DNA from: Scandinavium hiltneri
GTDB lineage: Bacteria > Pseudomonadota > Gammaproteobacteria > Enterobacterales > Enterobacteriaceae
Direction: 5' to 3'
Length of the DNA: 64,000 nt
NCBI RefSeq assembly: GCF_024764835.1
Contig: NZ_JALIGE010000076.1
Coordinates: 806,001 to 870,000 of the forward strand
Shown: piece by piece, positions 1 through 7,895 of the stretch
Layout: each line of letters begins with the position of its first letter
Position numbering within the stretch: position 1 is the stretch's first letter
The notes under the pieces: model-generated
The model's database searches: none
What the model saw: the letters and a program-made list of their open reading frames with translations, nothing else
Told to the model about the DNA's origin: nothing
Made by a program: the position numbers and the translations under genes

Positions 1-1689
1 CTTTTTGATTTCGAACAGCGCCAGTGAACCGCCCACACGCGCGTAATCGATTTTTACGCCGACTTCGTTCTGCTTCGAATGCAGAATGCCCATGCTTTGA
101 CCGTAGTTCGACGCGCCTTTCGGGGCGTTGTCGCCCGGCTGCAACGCTTCGGTGTGGTTGGCGTAAAGCGAGACCTCTTTCCACGGTTTGTAGACGATGC
201 CGTACGTCGGCGTCCAGCGGCTTTCAGTATAGCGTGAGGAGGTGTCTTCCAGTCCGGTAGCGTTGCTGTAGTTACGTACCACCACCTTCTGGTGACGCGC
301 GGCAGCGGTGAACAACACCTGATCGTCGAAGAAGCCGAGGGTGTCGCTCAACAACCAGCCCTGCGTACGGCTGCGCGAGGTGGTCAATGGGTCATAATAG
401 TTGCCGCCGAAATAGGCATTGTCCGGCTTCGCCACATCGTGATTGTCATAGATGTTGGTGGTCGGATTGTTGGCCGACATGCGCCAGGCTGTGGCGTCAG
501 AGCGAATCAGCGCCGAGTAGCCGACGTTGACTTTGTGAGAGATTGGGCCGGTATCGAAATTACCGCGCAGGCCGCCCATGCCGCTCCAGGCGTCGATGAT
601 GCGGTTGGTATCGAGACGACCGACGCTGGCCTCGCCGCTTTCGTCAATCAGCTTCGGCGCGGAATAGGTGCCGATTTCATGAGAGTGCTGGCCGCCGAAC
701 GCGGCGTAGGTCGTCCAGTTACTGGTCAGGTCATATTCGGCTTTCGCCATACCGAATTCGCTTTCGATATTGCTGTAGCCCCATTTCTGGCTGTAGTTGT
801 CGCCGTTGTCCGGCACATCAGGAATGAAATCCACGCCGCTGATGTTGACACCCATCTCGCCGCCGTGGAAGGTTTTCTTCTGATAGCCAAGGTCGAGAGA
901 GGTCCGCAGGCGCTCGCCGCGATAGTCGAGGCCAATGGAAGCCAGGGTGGTACGGCGTTTATCCGCGTCGATGGCGGTTTCCCCTTCCCTGTCGACGAGG
1001 TTCACGCGCACGCCAAACTGGTTGTCATCACCAAAGCGACGGCCCAGATCCAGCGTACCGCCTACCTGGGAATCAGAGGTGTAATCAACGCCAACGCTGG
1101 CGGTCGGGGTATCTTCCGCGTGTTTCGGTTCGAGGTTGATCATCCCGCCGACGCCGGTGCTCGACGCGCCGTTCAGCAGGCCGTTTGCGCCTTTGAAGAT
1201 TTCTACGCGCTCAAGCATCTGGGTGTCCATCACCTGACGCGGTACCACGCCCGACAAACCGCCCATGGTCATATCGTCGCCGTCCAGCTCAAAGCCGCGG
1301 ATTTTGTAGGTTTCGGCAAAGTTACCGTAGCCCTGAACCGGCTGCACGCTGGCGTCGTTGCTGACCACATCGGCGATGGTTTTGGCCTGCTGGTCTTTTA
1401 CCAGTTTGGAGGTGTAGCCGATGACGTTGAACGGCACATCCATCGCGTTCTGTTCGCCGAGCATCCCCATGCGCCCGCCGTGGGCGATTTGCCCGTCGAG
1501 GAACGCCGGAACCAGATCGTCGCCGCCGGATTTGAAATCGCTCCCTTCGATGGCATGCACCACCATAGTTTCTTCTGTTTTTTTGCTGGTGTTGCCTGAA
1601 GCGTCCGCCGCAAAGACGGAGTATGAAACCGCGCTGATGGCGAGCGCCAGCAGCGTTTTACGAAACGCAGTTGTGTTGGTGTTATGCAT
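1..1689 (-). CDS. TonB-dependent siderophore receptor, C-terminus cut by window edge
   Basis: Outer-membrane gated channel for ferric siderophore uptake, energised by TonB-ExbBD. About 563 codons are visible. The gene starts at the ATG at 1689 (MHNTNTTAFRKTLL) with a Sec signal peptide ending near residue 28. A TonB box ETMVVHA lies around residues 40-46, followed by a plug domain (VPFNVIG, IRGFELDGDDM, ERVEIFKGANGLLNG) and barrel strands rich in aromatic residues. The family is usually about 700 residues, so the last strands lie left of position 1. A Fur-type box at 1818-1845 points to iron repression. The Shine-Dalgarno before 1689 is poor, and a small ORF ends 8 nt upstream, so translational coupling is possible. 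The family is certain; the siderophore is not identifiable from sequence alone. Confidence 0.9.
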   Translation of the reverse strand, partial: MHNTNTTAFRKTLLALAISAVSYSVFAADASGNTSKKTEETMVVHAIEGSDFKSGGDDLVPAFLDGQIAHGGRMGMLGEQNAMDVPFNVIGYTSKLVKDQQAKTIADVVSNDASVQPVQGYGNFAETYKIRGFELDGDDMTMGGLSGVVPRQVMDTQMLERVEIFKGANGLLNGASSTGVGGMINLEPKHAEDTPTASVGVDYTSDSQVGGTLDLGRRFGDDNQFGVRVNLVDREGETAIDADKRRTTLASIGLDYRGERLRTSLDLGYQKKTFHGGEMGVNISGVDFIPDVPDNGDNYSQKWGYSNIESEFGMAKAEYDLTSNWTTYAAFGGQHSHEIGTYSAPKLIDESGEASVGRLDTNRIIDAWSGMGGLRGNFDTGPISHKVNVGYSALIRSDATAWRMSANNPTTNIYDNHDVAKPDNAYFGGNYYDPLTTSRSRTQGWLLSDTLGFFDDQVLFTAAARHQKVVVRNYSNATGLEDTSSRYTESRWTPTYGIVYKPWKEVSLYANHTEALQPGDNAPKGASNYGQSMGILHSKQNEVGVKIDYARVGGSLALFEIKK

Positions 1690-1697
1690 AATTTTTA

Positions 1698-1784
1698 TTA
1701 ACGAAGCTTAAGTGAAACAAAATGGCCCGTTACCGGGCCAGCCAGCGCGAAAGCCATCGCCATTGCGGTGAATTGACGTTTCAT
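1698..1784 (-). CDS. Possible 28-residue leader peptide upstream of the siderophore receptor
   Basis: An ATG at 1784 preceded by an AGGGAA ribosome-binding sequence opens a 28-codon frame (MKRQFTAMAMAFALAGPVTG, then HFVSLKLR) ending in tandem TAA TAA 8 nt before the receptor start. The first 20 residues look like a signal peptide core. Codons 16-20 are written in a self-complementary GGCCCGGTAACGGGCC sequence that could fold as a hairpin. It lies between the Fur box and the receptor. It could be a leader peptide coupling translation to the receptor, or the stub of a deleted gene. No family was recognised. Confidence 0.4.
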   Translation of the reverse strand: MKRQFTAMAMAFALAGPVTGHFVSLKLR

Positions 1785-1817
1785 GAAAAGTTCCCTGTAA
1801 ATTTAAATAAAAAAGAA

Positions 1818-1845
1818 AATGAGAACTATACGCATTATTCTCATT
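1818..1845 (-). promoter_or_regulatory. Fur box (predicted)
   Basis: An inverted repeat AATGAGAA ... TTCTCATT with 12 nt between the arms, in AT-rich DNA 34 nt upstream of the small ORF and about 130 nt upstream of the TonB receptor. AATGAGAA/TTCTCATT arms are typical of enterobacterial Fur operators. It fits iron repression of the receptor. Confidence 0.65.
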
Positions 1846-1886
1846 GTTTCAAGCATAAATATGCAGGGTTTTTGAAGGCAAAAGAA

Positions 1887-1905
1887 AGGCCCCAGAAAGG
1901 GGCCT
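1887..1905 (-). terminator. Terminator-like hairpin, first of two near-identical copies
   Basis: Stem AGGCCCC/GGGGCCT with an AGAAA loop; on the minus strand it is followed by TTTCTTTTG. It lies downstream of the FadL-like gene (minus strand) and upstream of the receptor promoter. The same hairpin recurs at 2048-2068. Confidence 0.6.
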
Positions 1906-2047
1906 GCGAGACTGATGACAAACCTAAAACGTTTGAGATAAGAACAGATCGCACCAGATAAATAACAGGAAAATCAATTCATTGATTTTCGGCTGATGAC
2001 CACAAAGCAGGAAAAACCACGCTTTTTCCTTCTTTGTCAGCAATCTA

Positions 2048-2068
2048 AAGGCCCCAGAAAGGGGCCTT
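2048..2068 (-). terminator. Terminator-like hairpin, second copy
   Basis: Same stem as at 1887-1905, extended by one base pair (AAGGCCCC/GGGGCCTT), 55 nt after the stop codon of the FadL-like gene. On the minus strand it is followed by a short T-rich stretch (TTTAG). It is probably the primary terminator of that gene. Two further small hairpins (around 1970-1990 and 2011-2030) lie between the copies. Confidence 0.6.
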
Positions 2069-2122
2069 GAGGCAATTCAAGCCGTTCTCACCCGGCACGC
2101 ACGCGCCGCCGGGCAACGCTTA

Positions 2123-3298
2123 TCAGAACTGGTAGCTGTAGTTGACGCTCGCAAACCAGAAATAAGGATTGTCGATATGGCCAGAGAAGACCTCTGGAGA
2201 TGAGACTTTCGACGACTGCATATGCAGATATTCCATTGCGAAACCAATGTTGCTGGCCGGGGTAACCTGGTACTGCGCCCCGGTAGCAAAGCGCCATTCA
2301 TCGCCAGTTGGCATGGCGAGTGAGATATCGCCCTGATCGTGATACGGGGTGCTGTCGAAGGCCACACCGCCGTTCAAACGCCATTGTTCAGTCGGTCGAT
2401 ACTGCACACCGAGTGCGGTATGCCAGGTATCTTTCAGACGGCTATTATTGTTGACCTGCTGCCCTTCAACAGTGATTTGCGGCGAGCCGAATTCACTCCA
2501 GTCCTGCCACCCCAAATCGCCCATCACTGACCACTGTTTATTAATATCATGCACCAGGCTCAGCATAATTTGCTGCGGCGCGCGAACCTGCGCGGTCAAT
2601 GGCAGTTCAAAGTTACCCTGTGGCAAGCGCGCCTTGCCATCGATATCAAAATCGTAATCCGTTTTGCTGTTCCAGGTAATACCGGCGCGGGTCTGGTCGG
2701 TCAATTGCATCAACAGACCGAGACGGTAGCTGGCGGCCCAGTCGTGATCTTTCTGCGTTTTATCGTCGCCGTCTACGTTACGCGTCAGGCTGAAAAAACC
2801 GTAGTTAGCATTCACCGATGCGCCGATGGATACCTTATCACTCAGTTTATAGGCCAGAGACGGGCTGATAGTCAGCGCCATCATGGAACTCTTTTTAATC
2901 AGGCCATCGCCCGCCCAGTCGCCGTAATCAATGCCCAGGCCAAAGTTACCGTACATACCGATCCCGGCATACAGGTTATCGGTGACTTTCTGGCTGTAAA
3001 AAGCGTTACCGTTGGGCATCACATCCAGCACATTCCCCGGACTCTGCAGCCTGTCGTGATCGAGCTGGTAATCGATATTCCCGCCCAGCGCCTGTAAGCC
3101 ACCGGTAAACATGTGGTCTGGCAAACGCGTCATCCCTGCCGGGTTGCTGGCGATGGTCGAGGCATCCTGCGCACGTGCGGCCTGCCCGGCGCCAGCCAGA
3201 GCGGTATCTTCAGTCCCGATTTCATAGAAATAGAGAGCACTAGCGTGTGCAAGCGATGTGCAAAGCAATCCGGAGCACACGAGGGCGAGTTTTTTCAT
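2123..3298 (-). CDS. FadL/OmpP1 family outer-membrane channel
   Basis: A 391-residue beta-barrel protein for uptake of hydrophobic compounds across the outer membrane. A signal peptide (MKKLALVCSGLLCTSLAHAS) is followed by the family's N-terminal hatch signature (ALAGAGQAARAQDASTIASNPAGM, beginning near residue 34), then about 14 predicted strands, with a C-terminal aromatic (SYQF). In FadL the NPA motif near the N-terminus belongs to the plug; it is present here. It is distinct from housekeeping fadL (about 446 residues), so it is a paralogue of unknown substrate. The start ATG has AGG about 8 nt upstream. It is monocistronic, with a 197-nt gap to the operon on its right and terminators on its left. 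Confidence 0.85.
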   Translation of the reverse strand: MKKLALVCSGLLCTSLAHASALYFYEIGTEDTALAGAGQAARAQDASTIASNPAGMTRLPDHMFTGGLQALGGNIDYQLDHDRLQSPGNVLDVMPNGNAFYSQKVTDNLYAGIGMYGNFGLGIDYGDWAGDGLIKKSSMMALTISPSLAYKLSDKVSIGASVNANYGFFSLTRNVDGDDKTQKDHDWAASYRLGLLMQLTDQTRAGITWNSKTDYDFDIDGKARLPQGNFELPLTAQVRAPQQIMLSLVHDINKQWSVMGDLGWQDWSEFGSPQITVEGQQVNNNSRLKDTWHTALGVQYRPTEQWRLNGGVAFDSTPYHDQGDISLAMPTGDEWRFATGAQYQVTPASNIGFAMEYLHMQSSKVSSPEVFSGHIDNPYFWFASVNYSYQF

Positions 3299-3495
3299 TT
3301 GCTACCTGCCAAAAAATAAGCGTTCTATACCCAGAGGAGGGTATGCATTGTTATTGATAAAAAAAGCATAGTGACCCACGACGAATTTGCCAGTAACAAA
3401 CTGCCGGTTAACCCCTTCATTTCGAAGGGGCAAAAGAATAGCAAAGGGGTGCTTGCTTCTTCAGTAAGAGAACTATTTATAATTAAACGCCGTGA
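3299..3495. other. Intergenic region with a short hairpin
   Basis: Between the DUF4056 operon end and the FadL-like gene. It must hold the promoter of the latter (minus strand). A stem CCCCTTC/GAAGGGG with an ATTTC loop at 3412-3430 could terminate the operon ending at 3496, though no strong T-run follows. Confidence 0.4.
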
Positions 3496-4602
3496 CTATT
3501 TCAGCATACGATCAAGCTGAGTATTATCGGCAGCCTGCGCTTTTGCAGCCAGCGGCGGGAACTGAGCCGGCGTGTAGTAGTCGTCCGGTGACGGCAGACG
3601 TTCCATATGACGCCCTTTATAGATTTGCAGCTCGCCTAGCGTGGAGAGCTTAATACCGTCAATCACTGCGGGCATGTGCAGTTGATACGGATCTGCATTT
3701 TCAAACGGCACCGGGGTCGGGAAGCGATTTTCACTGAGTGAATAATTGCGCTTGAGCACCAGGAATTTGTCCGGCACCCGGCGCTTGCTGTTCCACCAGT
3801 CGCCGTCCACTTCCCGGAACATTCTTTCGGTTTCCTCGCGCGTCACCACGCCAAGCCCAACCAACGCCTGATGGATTTGCTTGTCCATCGCCTTGTTATA
3901 GGCATCAATTGAACCGGCGTTGCCTTGCAGAATCACGTTAATGGCAAGCCGTGCACCGAGCAGATTAGAGTAGAGATCTTCCGGCGAAAATGCAGATATT
4001 TCCTCAGAGAAACCGGGCACCGACTGGAAGCCGTACCATTGGGCAATCTCATGCCACTGCGCCAGTTCAAAGGCTATTTTCCCCGCCAGCCACGCCGCCA
4101 GGGTGTAGCGCTGCGGCATCGATGCCGGAGGTGTAAAGGCGTTGAGCTGAATACGACGCAGGCCAAGTTCTTCGCTGTAGAAGAATCGCCACTGGCTACC
4201 CAGCTTCGGGTAAATCCGCGAGAAAATATAGAAGGTGTTATCGGCGGTATCGCGCACGTGGGCGATGTCGATAAACCCGCCGCGATGGGTATATATCAGC
4301 CCGCTTTTTTCATCATTCAGGCCGATCAAATCTTTTACCGCCGCCAACGCGCTGTCGTTGTAATGATGATGCCCGAGCGTGTCGATGGTCAGTACGTTAC
4401 CAATCTGATACACCGGGATAGGCACGCCAATTGCGCGCACGTTAAGGTCATAGCCAAATGCACAGCATGGGCGCAGCGACTCCGGCGCAACCAGATGGCC
4501 GACGACCGGCGATACGCGCCCGGCCTGTTCTATCGGTAGCAGCGTGTCGCTCGCCATTACCGTGCTCGTTACCAACAGCAAACTTAACAGCCAGCCCCGC
4601 AT
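3496..4602 (-). CDS. DUF4056 domain exported protein
   Basis: 368 residues with a Sec signal peptide (MRGWLLSLLLVTSTVMA). The sequence resembles the DUF4056 family: a conserved RPCCAFGYDL motif near residues 45-54, GVPIPVYQIGNVL, a HHHYND motif, THRGGFIDIAHVRD and several Trp/Tyr-rich helices (WLAGKIAFELAQWHEIAQWYG). The two adjacent cysteines and clustered histidines could bind metal, but no activity is known to me. The start is taken at the ATG at 4602, whose A is shared with the preceding gene's stop (TGATG); a TTG one codon earlier is unlikely. It is the last gene of the five-gene envelope operon. Its dependence on translational coupling suggests it acts with the upstream barrels. Confidence 0.75.
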   Translation of the reverse strand: MRGWLLSLLLVTSTVMASDTLLPIEQAGRVSPVVGHLVAPESLRPCCAFGYDLNVRAIGVPIPVYQIGNVLTIDTLGHHHYNDSALAAVKDLIGLNDEKSGLIYTHRGGFIDIAHVRDTADNTFYIFSRIYPKLGSQWRFFYSEELGLRRIQLNAFTPPASMPQRYTLAAWLAGKIAFELAQWHEIAQWYGFQSVPGFSEEISAFSPEDLYSNLLGARLAINVILQGNAGSIDAYNKAMDKQIHQALVGLGVVTREETERMFREVDGDWWNSKRRVPDKFLVLKRNYSLSENRFPTPVPFENADPYQLHMPAVIDGIKLSTLGELQIYKGRHMERLPSPDDYYTPAQFPPLAAKAQAADNTQLDRMLK

Positions 4603-5732
4603 CAAAACGCCTCCGCAACCTGAAAATAAAAACCGGCACTTTCCCGGCCAAACCCTAAATCCAGCCGGATATTCATCGCAGGCTTCACTTCAAAACGATA
4701 CCCCACGCCAACTGATGGCAGCAGCGGGTTATCACCTAAATCAGACGGCGAACCGCCCAGCGCGCCGACCCCGGCCCACAGCACGTAGCCGTTACGCCAG
4801 TTGAGTTTTTGTCGGTATTCCACCTGACTGCTGACCACGTCTTTATCGCGATAGCGCCCCTGATAGTAGCCACGCAGACGATTGTCATCTCCCGCTTCCG
4901 AAAGTCGGTCCCAGGGCACATCGCCGTGGGTGAAACGGCCCCACAGGTCAAACGCCAGTACACGTTTATCATCGATTGGATGATAGTAATTGTATTGCAG
5001 TTTGGTGGCGGTGAAGTGCGTGTCCGACCCTAAAGACGGGTCAAAATAGCTGTATTCCACACTCATGTACTGCCCATGATGTGGCTGGGTAATAGCGTCG
5101 CGTGAGTCGTAGTTCACGCTGACGGTCGCCCCGGAACTCAGCGGATTGGTCGAGTCGGTGTACTGAGAGAATTTATCGCCTGTCTTGCGATCGTCGACGT
5201 TGGCGTTCATCGACGAGAAATCCCAGCCGACACCGAGATAGAGATTATCCACAATCTGGCGCATCAGCACAGGATGTACCTGGATTGAGTTATCGTCATA
5301 CTTTTGCGAACTGCCCTGCGCCGCGTCGTAGCCTACGCCCCAGAATTTGGTCGGCACTTTGGCGATTCCGCCGTCAACAAACAGGCGCCAGCGATCATCG
5401 GTAAAGAAAGTGTAGTTATGCAGCCCAAGGCCCAGCGCACCGCTGGTACTGACGAACCCGGTGAAGGAAATCGATGAATTCTGGGTGGTTTTATCGTTGG
5501 GATCCATACGATAAATCCCCGCCACCGCCGTGCCGAGTCCGAGCTTCAGCTCCGGGGTATAAAACGGTCCCGGCAGCACGCTCCAGTCAATGCCCTTGCT
5601 GGGATCATATTGGTTATCGGCACCGAGCTTTCCCAGAAAATCATCAATAGACTGCTGGCTAATTTCGGCTATGGCCGGCGTCGCCATTCCTGCGCTCACC
5701 AGCCCCGCCAGCACTGCTACCCATTTGTTCAT
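4602..5732 (-). CDS. BamA/TamA-like (Omp85, surface antigen D15) barrel protein
   Basis: 376 residues. A signal peptide ends at about residue 22 (ATPAIA). A barrel-only Omp85-like protein follows: no POTRA domains fit in the short N-terminal segment. Family features include YDSRD (near residue 195) after the central strands, RLRGYYQGRYRDKDVVSSQVEYR, resembling the (V/I)RG(F/Y) lid-lock motif, and a C-terminal Phe. Roughly half the length of BamA or TamA, it resembles short single-domain Omp85-like proteins of unknown role. It overlaps both neighbours by one base (TGATG junctions), so it is co-translated. A paralogue is encoded two genes upstream (6771-7895). Confidence 0.8.
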   Translation of the reverse strand: MNKWVAVLAGLVSAGMATPAIAEISQQSIDDFLGKLGADNQYDPSKGIDWSVLPGPFYTPELKLGLGTAVAGIYRMDPNDKTTQNSSISFTGFVSTSGALGLGLHNYTFFTDDRWRLFVDGGIAKVPTKFWGVGYDAAQGSSQKYDDNSIQVHPVLMRQIVDNLYLGVGWDFSSMNANVDDRKTGDKFSQYTDSTNPLSSGATVSVNYDSRDAITQPHHGQYMSVEYSYFDPSLGSDTHFTATKLQYNYYHPIDDKRVLAFDLWGRFTHGDVPWDRLSEAGDDNRLRGYYQGRYRDKDVVSSQVEYRQKLNWRNGYVLWAGVGALGGSPSDLGDNPLLPSVGVGYRFEVKPAMNIRLDLGFGRESAGFYFQVAEAF

Positions 5733-6751
5733 CAGAAGCGATATTCACCCGCGACAAAGAAGCTATTACGATCGTTAAAGCCGAACTCGGTCAGGACGTT
5801 GAAATTCTGAGTAATTTCGTACTGCGCGCCCACCAGCATATTCCACGGCGACGTCAGGTGCTGTTTCACGTCAAAGCGCCCGTCTTCCACCACGCTATTC
5901 AGCTGAGAAGGCAGATTCAGGTCGGAGAGGTTGCCCTTAAATTCCTGCTGAACATCCTGATACATGCTGCCAACCCACAAGCTGAGGTGCGACGGCCCGT
6001 CCAGGCCCTGAAACTCAAAGCGATAACCTACACGAGGCGACACGGTAAGCGCAGAAATTTTTCCGTCGAGAATATCAAAATTGGTCTGGGTGTAGTTGGT
6101 GTCGAGGATTGTAAACCAGTTGCCGTAGCCACCCGCCAGCGTCACACCCGCTCCGTAAGTCGTGCCTTCAAAGTTCAGTTTGAAGTCGAGATCCTGTAAC
6201 GCCCCGCTTTCATAACCGGCGTGCACCGCCTGGGCGATAATATGATCCGGATTAGGGTGGCGAAGGGTTCCGGCATCGTACTTACCCGGATCCGCATCGA
6301 CGGAGATATTCGACACCGACGAGCCTTTGGTGTGACCCAGAATGCCGTAGACATTGAGGAACGGGAAGACCCACATATCGAGACGCAGGTTTTCGGTTTC
6401 GCTACGTTCACGGGTATCACCGACACCGATATTGAACATATCATCCGGCAACTGCATGCCGCCGGCCTTAAGCCCGGTCAGCGAGATGCTGTCGACATCA
6501 ATGTTCTGACGCATGTTCATGTAGCTGACGTTGACCCCGAACGGCAGCGGAATGGAGTAACCGCGCGCGCGCGCCTCGTCGCCCCAGATAGGGAACGTGC
6601 CGCTGTCGCTGGATGACGACTCTTCCGCGCTGCTGGTGCTCCCGGTACCGCCTGTTGCGTCAGCCGTCGGAGTTGTTGCGCCACAAGCTGCCCCAGAAAT
6701 CAGCAGTAACGGGACCAGAGTTTGACTCCATTTCATCATCTTTTTTCTCAT
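5732..6751 (-). CDS. Uncharacterised outer-membrane beta-barrel protein
   Basis: 339 residues. A signal peptide (start at MRKKMMKW, or four codons later at the second Met, which has better spacing from a GAG) is followed by a low-complexity linker rich in Thr/Ser/Gly (about residues 25-50, TGGTGSTSSAEESSSSDSG). The rest alternates polar and aromatic residues as in barrels and ends EYRF. Recognisable segments are IPLPFGVNVSYMNM, LRLDMWVFPFLNVYGILG and FNVLTEFGFNDRNSFFVAGEYRF. I do not recognise a named family; the fold is inferred. It sits between two Omp85-like barrels in the same operon, 19 nt after the upstream one and sharing one base with the downstream one. Confidence 0.65.
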   Translation of the reverse strand: MRKKMMKWSQTLVPLLLISGAACGATTPTADATGGTGSTSSAEESSSSDSGTFPIWGDEARARGYSIPLPFGVNVSYMNMRQNIDVDSISLTGLKAGGMQLPDDMFNIGVGDTRERSETENLRLDMWVFPFLNVYGILGHTKGSSVSNISVDADPGKYDAGTLRHPNPDHIIAQAVHAGYESGALQDLDFKLNFEGTTYGAGVTLAGGYGNWFTILDTNYTQTNFDILDGKISALTVSPRVGYRFEFQGLDGPSHLSLWVGSMYQDVQQEFKGNLSDLNLPSQLNSVVEDGRFDVKQHLTSPWNMLVGAQYEITQNFNVLTEFGFNDRNSFFVAGEYRF

Positions 6752-6770
6752 TTTTTACGCTTTGCCCCGC

Positions 6771-7895
6771 CTATAGCCCGGAGCCGACATTAAAATAGAC
6801 CGCCTGATCACCCTCGCTAAAGGCGATATCTGCACCGGTATACAACCCATATTTACGGGCAATCAGGTAACGAAAACCGGTTCCCCAGGCCACTTCACTG
6901 GAACTGAATAAATCACTGTTATCATTCGCCGCGCTTCCCGCGCCGACAAAACCTTGCAGGATCCAGCGCGGCGTAACCTGCCATGCAAGCTGGGTTTGTA
7001 CCGTGCCAACATAATCGCCCTGATAACGGTAACGCGAAATCCCCCGTAAATTGATATCGGGTCGCGTCATTGGCGGCAAATGCTGATCGCTGTTGCTCAG
7101 CGCCTGATAGTCACCGGCCAGTGCCAGCGTGAGTGTCGGGCTGAGCGGCAGAAAGTATTTACCGTCGAGAGTCAACTGATTGTAGCGGTAGTCGCCTCCC
7201 AGGAAAGAACTGTAAAACCGGTACTCCGCGCTTAATGACAGCCCTTTGTGAGGATAGAAAAAATTATCCGTTGTGTCATATTCCGCCATCAGGCCAACCG
7301 CAGACGAGGTACTTTCACTGCCGAACACGCGCTGCCAGGCCGCATTGATTAACTTATTGTTATCCGCAGAGATTTCGGTGCGGGCATAAATTTGCGTCAC
7401 CCCCAGAAAGACCGGGGAATCGCCAACGCGAAACTGCAACCTTTGCAACGCGCCATAACCTTTGGTATTGGTGTTAATCGCGCGATTTTTGCCAAATCCC
7501 AGTACATCACCGCTGTAAATATCGAGATTAATATTGGCGTAACCTGCACCGACGAGGTAGCGGATATGATCGTTATTCCAGGTATGGCGATGCCCGGCAC
7601 CCGCAAACCAGGTGCCGTTTCCCGTCGCCCCGCCGCCGAAGCCTGACATGTTCGGTGGAATAAAGTGATCGCCATCCATTGATCCTTTACCGTGTAAAAA
7701 CAGACCAAATAGCCCCCCACCATAGCCAATCGCTGGTTCAGTTATCATCATCGGAACCGGTAAAAAACCATAAGGGTTATCGCGCAGATAATCGCTCATG
7801 TCGAACATGCCGTCCTGAGGGTCGAACATGCCCGCGGCAAAGCTGTGGATGCTGGTGAACAGCAGCCCCAGTGCTGCCAGTCTGCGCAGCATCAT
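6771..7895 (-). CDS. BamA/TamA-like (Omp85) barrel protein, paralogue
   Basis: 374 residues. Signal peptide MLRRLAALGLLFTSIHSFAAG. The middle carries a D15/Omp85-like pattern (TTDNFFYPHKGLSLSAEYRF, equivalent to the YDSRD region) and NLRGISRYRYQGDYVGTVQ near residue 285, resembling the lid-lock RG motif, then closing strands. No POTRA domains. A Gly-rich segment (SGFGGGATGNG) lies near residue 85. It overlaps the MscS-type gene by 4 nt (ATGA). With the barrel at 4602-5732 it makes two short Omp85-like proteins in one operon, which suggests a pair with different partners rather than general outer-membrane assembly. Confidence 0.78.
   Translation of the reverse strand: MMLRRLAALGLLFTSIHSFAAGMFDPQDGMFDMSDYLRDNPYGFLPVPMMITEPAIGYGGGLFGLFLHGKGSMDGDHFIPPNMSGFGGGATGNGTWFAGAGHRHTWNNDHIRYLVGAGYANINLDIYSGDVLGFGKNRAINTNTKGYGALQRLQFRVGDSPVFLGVTQIYARTEISADNNKLINAAWQRVFGSESTSSAVGLMAEYDTTDNFFYPHKGLSLSAEYRFYSSFLGGDYRYNQLTLDGKYFLPLSPTLTLALAGDYQALSNSDQHLPPMTRPDINLRGISRYRYQGDYVGTVQTQLAWQVTPRWILQGFVGAGSAANDNSDLFSSSEVAWGTGFRYLIARKYGLYTGADIAFSEGDQAVYFNVGSGL

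Noticed and set aside
292..1599. 435-codon open frame on the plus strand
   Set aside because: Antisense to the TonB-dependent receptor, which has a signal peptide, TonB box and plug motifs in the other strand. GC-rich antisense frames of this kind are common here.
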